8,048 nucleotides of DNA from Bacteroidota bacterium (GCA_029573365.1 JAKQGD010000559.1:1-8048), one strand, 5' to 3'. Shown: positions 1 to 6,281, numbered from the stretch's first letter. Translations and numbers: made by a program. The notes: generated from the letters alone by a model not told the origin.

Positions 1-371
1 TGGCAGTTCTGGCAGTTCATGCCATTGGAAATCTGTGCCACAGAACCCTTGGGACCGAGATATTTTGCAGTATGCATGATCAGCTCCCTGCCATATTCGA
101 TTTGAGGATACAAGGCTGACGATTTTACTGATGCCGGGTCAGGTGCCACCCAAAAACTGTTGGTTTCAGGAGTGTATTTGATCTGAACAGAAAATTTATC
201 TGAATCCTCAGGAACACTGGCTGCAAAACTTATGGGAAGCAAATCATTGGATTTGTTAAAAATCTGGTATCCTAAAAATAGAATGACTATGCCCAGAATT
301 ATCAGCAGATACAAAACCGAACTCAGATTTCTGAAAAGATCCGGTTGCCTGTTGTCTCCCTGATTTAACAT
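1..371 (-). CDS. Membrane-anchored TsdA-like c-type cytochrome (partial, N-terminal 123 residues)
   Basis: The reading frame is open from an ATG at 371 to the window edge, so the C-terminal part is missing. The N-terminus has about 18 polar residues, then one hydrophobic segment (about residues 19-38) with no obvious signal-peptidase site, which suggests an uncleaved inner-membrane anchor with the rest in the periplasm. The segment WVAPDP (74-79), YGRELI (93-98), TAKYLGP (101-107) and NGMNCQNC (116-123) resembles diheme thiosulfate dehydrogenase (TsdA) and related c-type cytochromes. The edge cuts the CXXC heme motif just before its expected His. The predicted role, by family, is thiosulfate oxidation to tetrathionate, or another sulfur-linked electron transfer. 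It follows the YeeE/YedE pair with a 17-bp gap and is probably cotranscribed. The alternative is a SoxX/SoxA-like or generic cytochrome c; the missing C-terminus prevents a decision. Confidence 0.75.
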   Translation of the reverse strand, partial: MLNQGDNRQPDLFRNLSSVLYLLIILGIVILFLGYQIFNKSNDLLPISFAASVPEDSDKFSVQIKYTPETNSFWVAPDPASVKSSALYPQIEYGRELIMHTAKYLGPKGSVAQISNGMNCQNC

Positions 372-388
372 ATTTGTTTATTGAAATG

Positions 389-913
389 TCAATGGGGTAA
401 TTTGTCCCTCACAAGTCCATACACCCAGGTACCGGCAAGTGCACTTAGCAGAGTTATGATGACTACAGTTGCACCGGTTCCCAGTTGGGCATACAAAGGT
501 CCCGGGCAAGCACCTGTTATGGCCCAGCCTAATCCAAAAAGAAGACCGCCGAAAATCACACCCTTGTTGTAGGGTTTCACATTGACTACAATATCTTCGC
601 CGTATATAGTTTTGATTTTGAATCGTCTGATTACCCATAGGCTGATGGCTGCCACTACCACTGCACTTCCTATTATGCCATACATATGAAAAGACTGTAG
701 CCTGAACATCTCCTGTATTCTGAACCATGAAACAATTTCGGCCTTTACAAAGACAATACCGAATAGAAAGCCAGCGATGATGTATTTGACATTATGGTAC
801 CATCTGTGTTGTAGTCTGCTTTCATTTACTTCGATGGCATCCAGCTCGCGGACTTTTAAGTCCTGCTCGAATGCTGCTTTCTCCTGCTTGTTGTGATATA
901 CTTTATCGTCCAT
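389..913 (-). CDS. YeeE/YedE-family transporter subunit, C-terminal half type (DUF6691-like)
   Basis: This 174-residue membrane protein starts at an ATG at 911-913 and ends in TGA. About 40 charged N-terminal residues precede hydrophobic segments near residues 43-60, 77-96, 117-136 and 147-168. The motif GACPGPLYAQLGTG (134-147) carries the conserved family cysteine, Cys136. Full-length YeeE/YedE proteins such as TsuA import thiosulfate along conserved cysteines. In many bacteria, including those with PmpA/PmpB, the two halves are separate genes, and this is the second half. The ATG lies 6 bp after the stop of the first-half gene, so translational coupling is likely. The transported species (thiosulfate, or another sulfane-sulfur compound) is inferred from the family and from the neighbouring rhodaneses and dioxygenase. 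The charged N-terminal extension is longer than the minimal domain needs and has no assigned role. Confidence 0.87.
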   Translation of the reverse strand: MDDKVYHNKQEKAAFEQDLKVRELDAIEVNESRLQHRWYHNVKYIIAGFLFGIVFVKAEIVSWFRIQEMFRLQSFHMYGIIGSAVVVAAISLWVIRRFKIKTIYGEDIVVNVKPYNKGVIFGGLLFGLGWAITGACPGPLYAQLGTGATVVIITLLSALAGTWVYGLVRDKLPH

Positions 914-919
914 GGGATA

Positions 920-1486
920 TTACAGGTTTAAGATGAAGGGAATTAGTACATTGGCAGCGAAGAAACCACCTGCCATAAAACAGACGGTGGCAATAAGTGC
1001 TGACCATTGCAATGCTGCCAGACCGGTGATGGAATGTCCACTGGTACAACCATTGGCATACCTGGTGCCAAAGCCTATCAGGAAGCCTCCCATTACTATC
1101 ATTAAAAATCCTTTGAGAGAAAGTAGGCTTTGCCAATTGACTACATCTGCAGGGACCCAGGCATTGCTATAGTCTGTGATGCCATAACCCGAGAGTTCTG
1201 TCCTTAGAGCTTCGCTGATGACGATAGGGTCAGGATTTGCTAAATAAAATACAGAAAAAATACCACCCAGCACGACACCTCCTACAAAAAGAAGGTTCCA
1301 TATTTCCTTTTTCCAATCATATTTGAAGTAGGAAATACCGGCAGGTATACAAGCAGCACACATGTGCCGCAGCGAAGATGAAATGCCAAACGTCTTGTTG
1401 CCAAGAATCAGCAACAACGGCACGGTAAGTCCTATCAGCGGACCGGCTACATACCAAGGCCAGGGCCTGGAAAGAATCTCTATCAT
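920..1486 (-). CDS. YeeE/YedE-family transporter subunit, N-terminal half type
   Basis: This is a polytopic inner-membrane protein of 188 residues with hydrophobic segments near residues 10-28, 65-83, 125-140 and 158-186. The motif ANGCTSGHS (144-152 from the chosen ATG) is the hallmark of the family and contains Cys147, expected on the sulfur-relay path. A second cysteine pair, MCAAC (42-46), sits in an N-terminal loop. The frame extends two codons further to a GTG at 1492, but the ATG at 1484-1486 is preferred because the upstream sequence is A-rich and the GTG has no advantage. It pairs with the next gene to form a split transporter. It lies 36 bp downstream of the small rhodanese gene, so the probable order of sulfur transfer is transporter to rhodanese. 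Thiosulfate is the likely cargo by family analogy, not proven by sequence. Confidence 0.87.
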   Translation of the reverse strand: MIEILSRPWPWYVAGPLIGLTVPLLLILGNKTFGISSSLRHMCAACIPAGISYFKYDWKKEIWNLLFVGGVVLGGIFSVFYLANPDPIVISEALRTELSGYGITDYSNAWVPADVVNWQSLLSLKGFLMIVMGGFLIGFGTRYANGCTSGHSITGLAALQWSALIATVCFMAGGFFAANVLIPFILNL

Positions 1487-1522
1487 TGACACAATTGTTT
1501 GATTTTATTATTGGGTGAATAG

Positions 1523-1837
1523 TTATCCGGTATATTTAGCCACATTGTCCCATGAACCGGCGTCCGTTACATTGGTGATGCCGTTGGCCGAAAGCAAGGA
1601 TTTTACCTGGCTGCTCCTGGCTCCACTTCTGCAAAAAACAACTATTTCCTTTTTGTCTTTAAACTTTGACAAGCTGGAGCCAAGGCGGTCGAGAGGAATA
1701 TTTACAGCACCTTTGGGATGACCCTGGGAAAATTCTGCGGGCGTCCTTACATCCACGAGAAAAGGCTTTTGAGCAAGTACCTCCTGCAAATCTACCACAG
1801 GGGCTGATGAAAATAATGATTTCAAAAATCCAAACAT
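1523..1837 (-). CDS. Single-domain rhodanese-like sulfurtransferase
   Basis: This 104-residue protein is one rhodanese domain. DVRTPAEF (29-36) and GHPKGAVNIPL (39-49) are the usual CH2A-type signatures. The active-site loop CRSGARS (69-75) keeps the catalytic Cys69 and the basic residues that hold the persulfide. There is no signal peptide in the usual sense. The N-terminus MFGFLKSLF is short and amphipathic, which could let the protein sit near the membrane beside the YeeE/YedE transporter. By family it moves sulfane sulfur from thiosulfate, persulfide or glutathione persulfide to a thiol acceptor. Its place between the dioxygenase and the transporter genes supports a carrier role between import and oxidation. 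The ATG at 1835-1837 is the first start and is preceded by an A/T-rich leader. The 123-bp gap upstream contains a hairpin, so its expression may be uncoupled from that of the dioxygenase. Confidence 0.92.
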   Translation of the reverse strand: MFGFLKSLFSSAPVVDLQEVLAQKPFLVDVRTPAEFSQGHPKGAVNIPLDRLGSSLSKFKDKKEIVVFCRSGARSSQVKSLLSANGITNVTDAGSWDNVAKYTG

Positions 1838-1877
1838 CTTATTTTTTTAAATTTTAAATTAATAGAATGTTAAATGC

Positions 1878-1913
1878 AATCAGACCACTCCCTGAAAAGG
1901 AAATGATCTGATC
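1878..1913 (-). terminator. Strong minus-strand RNA hairpin, possible partial terminator or processing site
   Basis: The arms 1878-1892 and 1899-1913 enclose a 6-nt loop. Read as minus-strand RNA, all 15 positions pair (11 Watson-Crick and 4 G-U). Read as plus-strand RNA, the same four positions become A-C mismatches. It sits about 47 nt after the dioxygenase stop and about 40 nt before the rhodanese start. The 3' flank (GCATTTAACATTC) lacks a continuous U-tract, so a classical rho-independent terminator is uncertain. It could instead be an RNase-protected 3' end or an attenuator. Confidence 0.45.
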
Positions 1914-1960
1914 ACATCTTTTCAACAACAAAAACAAAAAACTATTATCAGCAATCAATA

Positions 1961-3376
1961 TTACTTGGAAAAAGTCTTGGACTGACAGATGTAGTCGGTA
2001 CACGGAATAGTAGTATTCTGGATAGCCCTGTACCCCCCGTCCACTTCAGAAAAATTCCGGTAACCTCTGGCCTGTAAAATACTGGCTGCAATCATGCTTC
2101 TGTAACCTCCTGCACAGTGGATGTAAAAATGCTCAGAAGGGTTGATGTCCTTGATCCAGTCATTGATGTATGCCAAAGGCATACTGTATGCATTTTCTAC
2201 GTGCTCTGCGTTGTATTCTACTTCACGCCTGATATCTATGACCTTGTCCTGGCTGACATCAACGCTGGAAGCAAATTCGTCAACAGTAATTCTGTGAACA
2301 GTATCGACTTCGTGCCCGTCTTTTTTCCATGCCTCAAAACCTCCTTCAAGATAACCCAATACATTGTCAAAACCTACACGGCTAAGTCTGGTCACTGTTT
2401 CCTGCTCACGTCCGAGGTCTGTCACGAGGATGATAGGCTGATTGACATCTACTATCAAGGCACCTACCCAGGGAGCAAAGTCGCCACCCAGGCCGATGTT
2501 GATGGATTGTGGTACAAAACCTTTGGCAAAATCAGCCGGATTTCTTGTATCAAGGATCATAGCATCACTGGACTCAGTAACGGCCTCAAGTTGATTTGCT
2601 TTTATCGGGGTCAGACCTTTGTTTAGCACGTTGTCAAAACTGGTATATCCTTTCTTGTTCATCGCCACATTCATTCCAAAATAACCAGGAGGCGGAGCGA
2701 GACCTTCCGTCACTTCCTTTACAAATGACTCTCTGTCAGGTTGCTTGAGTGCATAGTTGACTTTTTTCTGGTTGCCCAAAGTATCAACGGTTTCTTTCAT
2801 CATGTTTTTACCGCATGCTGATCCTGCACCGTGACCGGGATATACGGTTACATCATCTGAAAGGGGCATTATTTTATTTGTGAGGCTGTCAAACAACATA
2901 CCTGCAAGACCTTCCATGGTGAGGTTGGTAGCTTTTTGTGCCAGGTCAGGCCTTCCAACATCACCTAAGAATAATGTATCCCCTGTGAAGATGGCAGTAT
3001 CCTTGCCATTTTCATCTTTCAACAGGTAACAACTGCTCTCCATGGTGTGGCCCGGAGTATGAAGTACCTTGATGGTTACATTTCCAAGTTTGAACTCCTG
3101 ACCGTCTGTAGCAATGATGGCATCAAACTCCGGATTAGCGGTAGGTCCGTAGATTATGGGAGCACCTGTTTTGGCACTCAAATCTACATGCCCTGAAACA
3201 AAATCTGCATGAAAATGTGTTTCAAAAATATATTTCAATTTAACGCCGTCTCTCTGTAATCTTTCGATATACGGAGCTGACTCTCTCAGCGGGTCTATAA
3301 TTGCCGCTTCGCCATTGCTGGTAATGTAATAAGCCCCCTGGGCAAGACAACCGGTATAAATCTGTTCTACATTCAT
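1961..3376 (-). CDS. MBL-fold persulfide dioxygenase with pseudorhodanese and rhodanese domains (CstB-like)
   Basis: This 471-residue cytoplasmic protein has three domains. Residues 1-about 245 are an ETHE1-type metallo-beta-lactamase fold with THFHADF (53-59), TPGHT (107-111), TGDTLF (131-136) and YPGHG (179-183). By analogy with ETHE1, the mononuclear iron ligands would be His54, His110 and Asp133. Residues about 255-355 are a rhodanese fold whose active-loop Cys position is Asp320 (VTDLGRE), so it is probably catalytically dead. Residues about 362-455 are a second rhodanese with an intact loop, CAGGYRS (421-427). This order (dioxygenase, pseudorhodanese, rhodanese) matches Staphylococcus CstB, which oxidises low-molecular-weight persulfides to sulfite and forms thiosulfate with its rhodanese. 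The tauE gene lies directly upstream, as tauE also accompanies cst operons. It has its own promoter with an operator-like dyad. The substrate thiol (glutathione, CoA, bacillithiol or other) cannot be read from the sequence. Confidence 0.92.
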   Translation of the reverse strand: MNVEQIYTGCLAQGAYYITSNGEAAIIDPLRESAPYIERLQRDGVKLKYIFETHFHADFVSGHVDLSAKTGAPIIYGPTANPEFDAIIATDGQEFKLGNVTIKVLHTPGHTMESSCYLLKDENGKDTAIFTGDTLFLGDVGRPDLAQKATNLTMEGLAGMLFDSLTNKIMPLSDDVTVYPGHGAGSACGKNMMKETVDTLGNQKKVNYALKQPDRESFVKEVTEGLAPPPGYFGMNVAMNKKGYTSFDNVLNKGLTPIKANQLEAVTESSDAMILDTRNPADFAKGFVPQSINIGLGGDFAPWVGALIVDVNQPIILVTDLGREQETVTRLSRVGFDNVLGYLEGGFEAWKKDGHEVDTVHRITVDEFASSVDVSQDKVIDIRREVEYNAEHVENAYSMPLAYINDWIKDINPSEHFYIHCAGGYRSMIAASILQARGYRNFSEVDGGYRAIQNTTIPCTDYICQSKTFSK

Positions 3377-3402
3377 TTGTGATAAAATTATTTAATCTGG
3401 CA

Positions 3403-3410
3403 CAAAGTTA
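3403..3410 (-). promoter_or_regulatory. Bacteroidetes-type -7 promoter element for the dioxygenase gene
   Basis: On the minus strand this reads TAACTTTG, an exact match to TAnnTTTG, 26 nt before the dioxygenase ATG. This implies a short leader of roughly 20 nt. At the place where a TTG -33 element would be expected (19-21 bp upstream) there is no TTG; the right arm of the dyad at 3432-3447 lies there instead. That suggests a promoter dependent on an activator. Confidence 0.55.
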
Positions 3411-3431
3411 AGGAGTACCTGCAAAAGGGAT

Positions 3432-3447
3432 TGTAACCAAAGTTACT
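3432..3447 (-). promoter_or_regulatory. Operator-like dyad upstream of the dioxygenase gene, copy 1
   Basis: On the minus strand it reads AGTAACTTTGGTTACA. The core GTAAC-N4-GTTAC is a perfect inverted repeat, the shape of a Crp/Fnr-family or other dimeric-regulator site. It ends 21 bp before the -7 box, so its centre is near -40 relative to the expected start, typical of class II activation. A 13/16 identical copy lies at the same spacing before tauE. The regulator is not encoded in the window. Confidence 0.6.
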
Positions 3448-3456
3448 CTGACCCAG

Positions 3457-4257
3457 TTACGAGTTAAAAACCAGTTCTTTGGCAATTATGTAGATACCCA
3501 TAAGCAAAACAAACCAGCCAAAGATAGGCTTCAGCTTCTTGCCATCTATTTTCTTTGATAAGAATATACCCACAAACAATCCAACTGCCGCAAAGGCCGT
3601 AACTTTAAGAATGAGATTCCAGTCGATTACGGTTTCAGTGCTTTCGCCAAAAAACCCGATAAGAGATTTAGCAGCTATAATAACAAGGGATGTACCGATG
3701 GCCTGTTTCATAGGCAGCCTGGACAGAAGCACCAAAGCAGGAATAATCAGAAAACCACCACCTGCACCCACGAGACCAGTTATTGTCCCTACTAGCAATC
3801 CTTCAAGCAAAATCAAAGGATAATTAAATTTTCGCGGCTTATCTTCATCTTCCTCGTTGCCGTTGCCGGATTTTATCATGCTGTAAGACGAAACTATCAT
3901 CAGCACAGCAAACAGGATAAGGAGAAATATATTTTTAGTCAGGGTAAAGTCGCCCATCTGCAAAATGGTCTTAGGAATGGCTGGAACCAGATATGCACGG
4001 GTAAGAAAGACGGCAACGATGGATGGCAGACCAAAAACCACGGCAGTGGGGATATTAACAAGTCCCTTTCTCAGATAATCCAAGGAACCCAAGGCAGCAG
4101 TAAATCCAACTATAAAGAGCGAATATGCTGTTGCGGCCACAACATCTACAGACAAAAGATATACTAAGACCGGTACAGTAAGTATACTTCCGCCGCTCCC
4201 AATCAAACCCAATGATATTCCGATAAGGACGGAGGCTGCATAACCTAAATACTCCAT
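3457..4257 (-). CDS. TauE/SafE-family sulfite or organosulfonate exporter
   Basis: This 266-residue polytopic inner-membrane protein has about eight hydrophobic segments in two homologous halves. Each half begins with a glycine-rich motif: GLIGSGGSILTVPVLVY (17-33) and GLVGAGGGFLIIPALVL (161-177). The halves are joined by a charged cytoplasmic-type linker, NGNEEDEDKPRK (132-143). These repeats and the length are typical of PF01925 (TauE/SafE/YfcA). Members export sulfite, sulfoacetate or related anions. With a persulfide dioxygenase directly downstream, disposal of the sulfite that enzyme makes is the most economical role, but this is inference from context. The ATG at 4255-4257 is the first start of the frame. 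The gene has its own promoter with an operator-like dyad shared with the dioxygenase promoter. An 80-bp gap containing that second promoter separates the two genes, so they are probably both separately and jointly transcribed. Confidence 0.93.
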   Translation of the reverse strand: MEYLGYAASVLIGISLGLIGSGGSILTVPVLVYLLSVDVVAATAYSLFIVGFTAALGSLDYLRKGLVNIPTAVVFGLPSIVAVFLTRAYLVPAIPKTILQMGDFTLTKNIFLLILFAVLMIVSSYSMIKSGNGNEEDEDKPRKFNYPLILLEGLLVGTITGLVGAGGGFLIIPALVLLSRLPMKQAIGTSLVIIAAKSLIGFFGESTETVIDWNLILKVTAFAAVGLFVGIFLSKKIDGKKLKPIFGWFVLLMGIYIIAKELVFNS

Positions 4258-4275
4258 ATACGCTTATTTTGGGGC

Positions 4276-4283
4276 CAAAGATA
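4276..4283 (-). promoter_or_regulatory. Bacteroidetes-type -7 promoter element for tauE
   Basis: On the minus strand this reads TATCTTTG, an exact TAnnTTTG match, 18 nt before the tauE ATG. The predicted leader is therefore very short. As at the dioxygenase promoter, no TTG -33 element stands 19-21 bp upstream; the dyad at 4305-4320 abuts that position. Confidence 0.55.
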
Positions 4284-4304
4284 CGTTTAAGGCAGGTAAG
4301 TAAA

Positions 4305-4320
4305 TGTAACAATAGTCACT
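4305..4320 (-). promoter_or_regulatory. Operator-like dyad upstream of tauE, copy 2
   Basis: On the minus strand it reads AGTGACTATTGTTACA, identical at 13 of 16 positions to the dyad before the dioxygenase gene. It lies exactly 21 bp from the -7 box, the same spacing as copy 1. The inverted repeat is imperfect by one base (GTGAC versus GTTAC). It begins only 4 bp beyond the stop codon of the P-loop kinase gene, so it is almost fully intergenic and not explained by coding constraint. Confidence 0.6.
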
Positions 4321-4324
4321 TCCT

Positions 4325-4843
4325 TTAGGTTGTAGATGGTAATGACAAAACTACAGGATGTTTTTCCAGATACATTAAACGACTGTCCAGGGGCCCCTCA
4401 ACAATATCATATGGCACTTCGAAATTCTGCAAAAAAGTTACATGAACATTAAAAAGTTTATCTCTGTTGTGCGGGTTTTCACGCAATGGGTCGTACTCCC
4501 ATGGTATGTCAGGTTTGCAGACAAAATAATGATTTCCTCTGTTTTCCAACCATAAACGCAGCAGGTCGGAGTCAAATTCTCCATACTTTATCTGATGCCA
4601 GACGAGGATGTTTTGCAAGTCAGTATCACAGCATATGTGACCTCCAGTTCCGGCTATAAACTTTTCTTCCCACAGTTGCAGCAGTCCCATTTCCCTGACA
4701 TCCTGCCGGGTATAGTCAGTACCTGAAAGGGCGAGGTATTCTCTGGAAAACTCCCTTACCAAAGTAAAGGGATGTTTTCGGCAAACGGCCTCAGCAAGAG
4801 TAGTCTTGCCGCTGGATTCCGGACCTGTAAATACGATTTTCAT
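4325..4843 (-). CDS. NadR-type P-loop kinase-like ATP-binding protein
   Basis: This is a 172-residue soluble protein. MKIVFTGPESSGKTTL (1-16) contains the Walker A loop GPESSGKT (7-14). REFSREYL (30-37), a QDVREMGLLQLWEEK block (47-61) and DTDLQNILVWHQIKYG (73-88) follow the pattern of the C-terminal ribosylnicotinamide-kinase domain of NadR (AAA_28 family). RENPHNRDKLF (121-131) is a likely lid segment with nucleotide-contacting arginines. By family it phosphorylates nicotinamide riboside or a related nucleoside, in NAD salvage. The exact substrate is not shown by the sequence. The frame opens further to a TTG at 4858, but the ATG at 4841-4843 is chosen because family members begin directly with MK before the P-loop strand. 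It ends 67 bp before tauE and is divergent from the bifunctional nuclease gene. No functional link to the sulfur genes is apparent. Confidence 0.8.
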   Translation of the reverse strand: MKIVFTGPESSGKTTLAEAVCRKHPFTLVREFSREYLALSGTDYTRQDVREMGLLQLWEEKFIAGTGGHICCDTDLQNILVWHQIKYGEFDSDLLRLWLENRGNHYFVCKPDIPWEYDPLRENPHNRDKLFNVHVTFLQNFEVPYDIVEGPLDSRLMYLEKHPVVLSLPSTT

Positions 4844-4908
4844 TAAATAACGGAACAAGACAAACTTTTAATTGGTTTTAACATAGACATGAACACCGGA
4901 AAGTGGGA

Positions 4909-4940
4909 TTGAAAAATATTTCAAATAAATGTTATTTTTG
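4909..4940 (+). promoter_or_regulatory. Complete Bacteroidetes-type promoter for the bifunctional nuclease gene
   Basis: A TTG at 4909-4911 (-33 element) is followed after 21 bp by TATTTTTG at 4933-4940, an exact TAnnTTTG -7 box. The coding ATG is 17 bp further on, so the leader is short. In contrast with the two sulfur promoters, the -33 element is present and no dyad is seen, consistent with constitutive expression. Confidence 0.55.
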
Positions 4941-4957
4941 CGACTTATTCGTAAGGA

Positions 4958-5536
4958 ATGAAAAAAGTAAGGTTGGAAATAATGGCACTTTCGCACAGTG
5001 TGACACAGTCTCACAATTATGCAGTAGTGCTCGGTGAAGAGAACGGCAAGAGGAGGTTGCCCATAGTAATAGGAGGATTTGAGGCACAGGCCATAGCCGT
5101 AGCCCTTGAAAACATGACACCTAACAGGCCTTTGACCCATGATTTATTTAAACATACCATGGACTCCTTTGACATAGATTTAAAAGAGGTTATTATAAAC
5201 AATTTGCTCGATGGCATCTTCTATGCTCAGCTGATATGCGTACAAGACGGAAATGTCATGCAGGTAGATGCCAGAACCTCCGACGCCATAGCCATGGCTG
5301 TAAGATTTGGGTGCCCGATTTACACCTTCGAATTTATTATGGATAGTGCCGGTGTCATACTGGAAGACGAAGAAAAAGTAGAAAAATCGGCGGTAAAACC
5401 CAGGGCAACATCTGTAGAAGACATGAGTATCTCAAGCCTGGAAAAGCTACTGGAAGATGCTCTTAACAAGGAAGATTACGAAAAAGCCGCCCAGCTGCGT
5501 GACATCATAAGCAGTAAAAAAGGAAACGAGTCCTGA
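4958..5536 (+). CDS. Bifunctional nuclease-family protein (DUF151) with C-terminal UvrB/UvrC motif
   Basis: This 192-residue soluble protein has two parts. Residues 1-about 135 form the bifunctional nuclease (DUF151, PF02577) domain, with LPIVIGGFEAQAIA (34-47) and the signature DARTSDAIAMAVR (104-116). Residues about 158-187 (SISSLEKLLEDALNKEDYEK and onward) form a UVR motif (PF02151), a helical hairpin used for protein contact in UvrB, UvrC and Clp-associated proteins. Plant relatives of the DUF151 domain have DNase and RNase activity. The bacterial role is poorly defined, so the biochemical function here is uncertain. This two-domain layout is common in Bacteroidota. The gene starts at an ATG directly behind AAGG and has a good promoter. 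pdxJ follows after 31 bp with no terminator, so the two are likely cotranscribed. The linker at about 136-157 is charged and probably flexible. Confidence 0.9.
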   Translation: MKKVRLEIMALSHSVTQSHNYAVVLGEENGKRRLPIVIGGFEAQAIAVALENMTPNRPLTHDLFKHTMDSFDIDLKEVIINNLLDGIFYAQLICVQDGNVMQVDARTSDAIAMAVRFGCPIYTFEFIMDSAGVILEDEEKVEKSAVKPRATSVEDMSISSLEKLLEDALNKEDYEKAAQLRDIISSKKGNES

Positions 5537-5567
5537 TCTTTTCGGTCAATCGATATATACTTCTACT

Positions 5568-6281
5568 ATGACCAGGCTGAGTGTAAACATCAACAAAATA
5601 GCTTTGATCCGCAATTCGCGGGGGTCAAACAAACCTGACCTGATCAAAGTGGCTCAGGACTGCGAAGCGTTTGGGGCACAGGGCATAACGGTACACCCTC
5701 GTCCGGACCAGCGGCACATCAGGTATGCAGATATTCCAGAGCTTAAAGCTGTGGTTACCACAGAATTTAATATAGAGGGATACCCAACTGTTGAGTTTAT
5801 GGATCTCGTTCTGAAAAACAAGCCAGACCAGTGTACGCTCGTACCTGACCCTCCGGATGCACTTACTTCTGACACAGGTTGGGATACGGTCAGACACCTT
5901 AATTTTCTCAAAAATGTGGTCTCCAGACTACACGACGCCGGTATAAGGGTAAGCCTTTTTATCGACCCTATCGAAGAAAGACTGCACGCTGCAAAGGCTA
6001 CAGGGACGGACAGGATAGAATTCTACACAGGGCCTTACGCCCATGATTATAATAGTGACCGCACCAGGGCAGTAGCACCATTTAGGGCGGCGGCAAAAAT
6101 CTGCAATGAAACTGGTCTTGGCATCAATGCTGGACATGACCTCAATCTGGCTAATACGCGGTTTTTTAAAGATAATATGCCGGAATTACTTGAAGTATCC
6201 ATAGGACATGCCCTCGTCTGTGATGCCCTATACTTTGGTCTTAAAAACACCATCCAGATGTATCTCAGGGAATTGTCTTGA
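5568..6281 (+). CDS. pdxJ: Pyridoxine 5'-phosphate synthase PdxJ
   Basis: This 237-residue cytoplasmic TIM-barrel enzyme condenses 1-deoxyxylulose 5-phosphate with 3-amino-2-oxopropyl phosphate, forming pyridoxine 5'-phosphate, the last ring-forming step of the DXP-dependent vitamin B6 pathway. The N-terminus RLSVNINKIALIRNSRG is the family start. TVHPRPDQRHI (41-51) supplies His43, Arg45 and His50. EFNIEGYP (66-73) supplies Glu70, RIEFYTGPYA (149-158) supplies Glu151, and GINAGHDLN (185-193) supplies His190. SIGHALVCDAL (211-221) forms the C-terminal phosphate site. All expected active-site regions are intact and the length is normal. The ATG at 5568-5570 is directly before the conserved start. 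It lies 31 bp after the bifunctional nuclease gene, and its stop is 13 bp from the stop of the convergent receptor gene. Confidence 0.97.
   Translation: MTRLSVNINKIALIRNSRGSNKPDLIKVAQDCEAFGAQGITVHPRPDQRHIRYADIPELKAVVTTEFNIEGYPTVEFMDLVLKNKPDQCTLVPDPPDALTSDTGWDTVRHLNFLKNVVSRLHDAGIRVSLFIDPIEERLHAAKATGTDRIEFYTGPYAHDYNSDRTRAVAPFRAAAKICNETGLGINAGHDLNLANTRFFKDNMPELLEVSIGHALVCDALYFGLKNTIQMYLRELS

Noticed and set aside
378..728. Minus-strand frame with many cysteines overlapping the second YeeE half
   Set aside because: It is an alternative frame of a clear membrane-protein gene, and its composition is that of a frame-shifted translation.
2117..2626. Open plus-strand frame of 169 codons opposite the dioxygenase gene
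   Set aside because: It is fully antisense to a well-supported conserved enzyme, shows no recognisable motif and has no promoter. It is a shadow frame.
4844..4858. TTG start extending the P-loop kinase by five codons
   Set aside because: Family members start with MK directly before the first strand, and an ATG is present there.
4999..5015. TGTGA...TCACA palindrome resembling an E. coli CRP site
   Set aside because: The spacer is 7 bp rather than 6, and it lies inside the nuclease coding region, where it encodes part of SHSVTQSHN. Coding chance is the simpler explanation.
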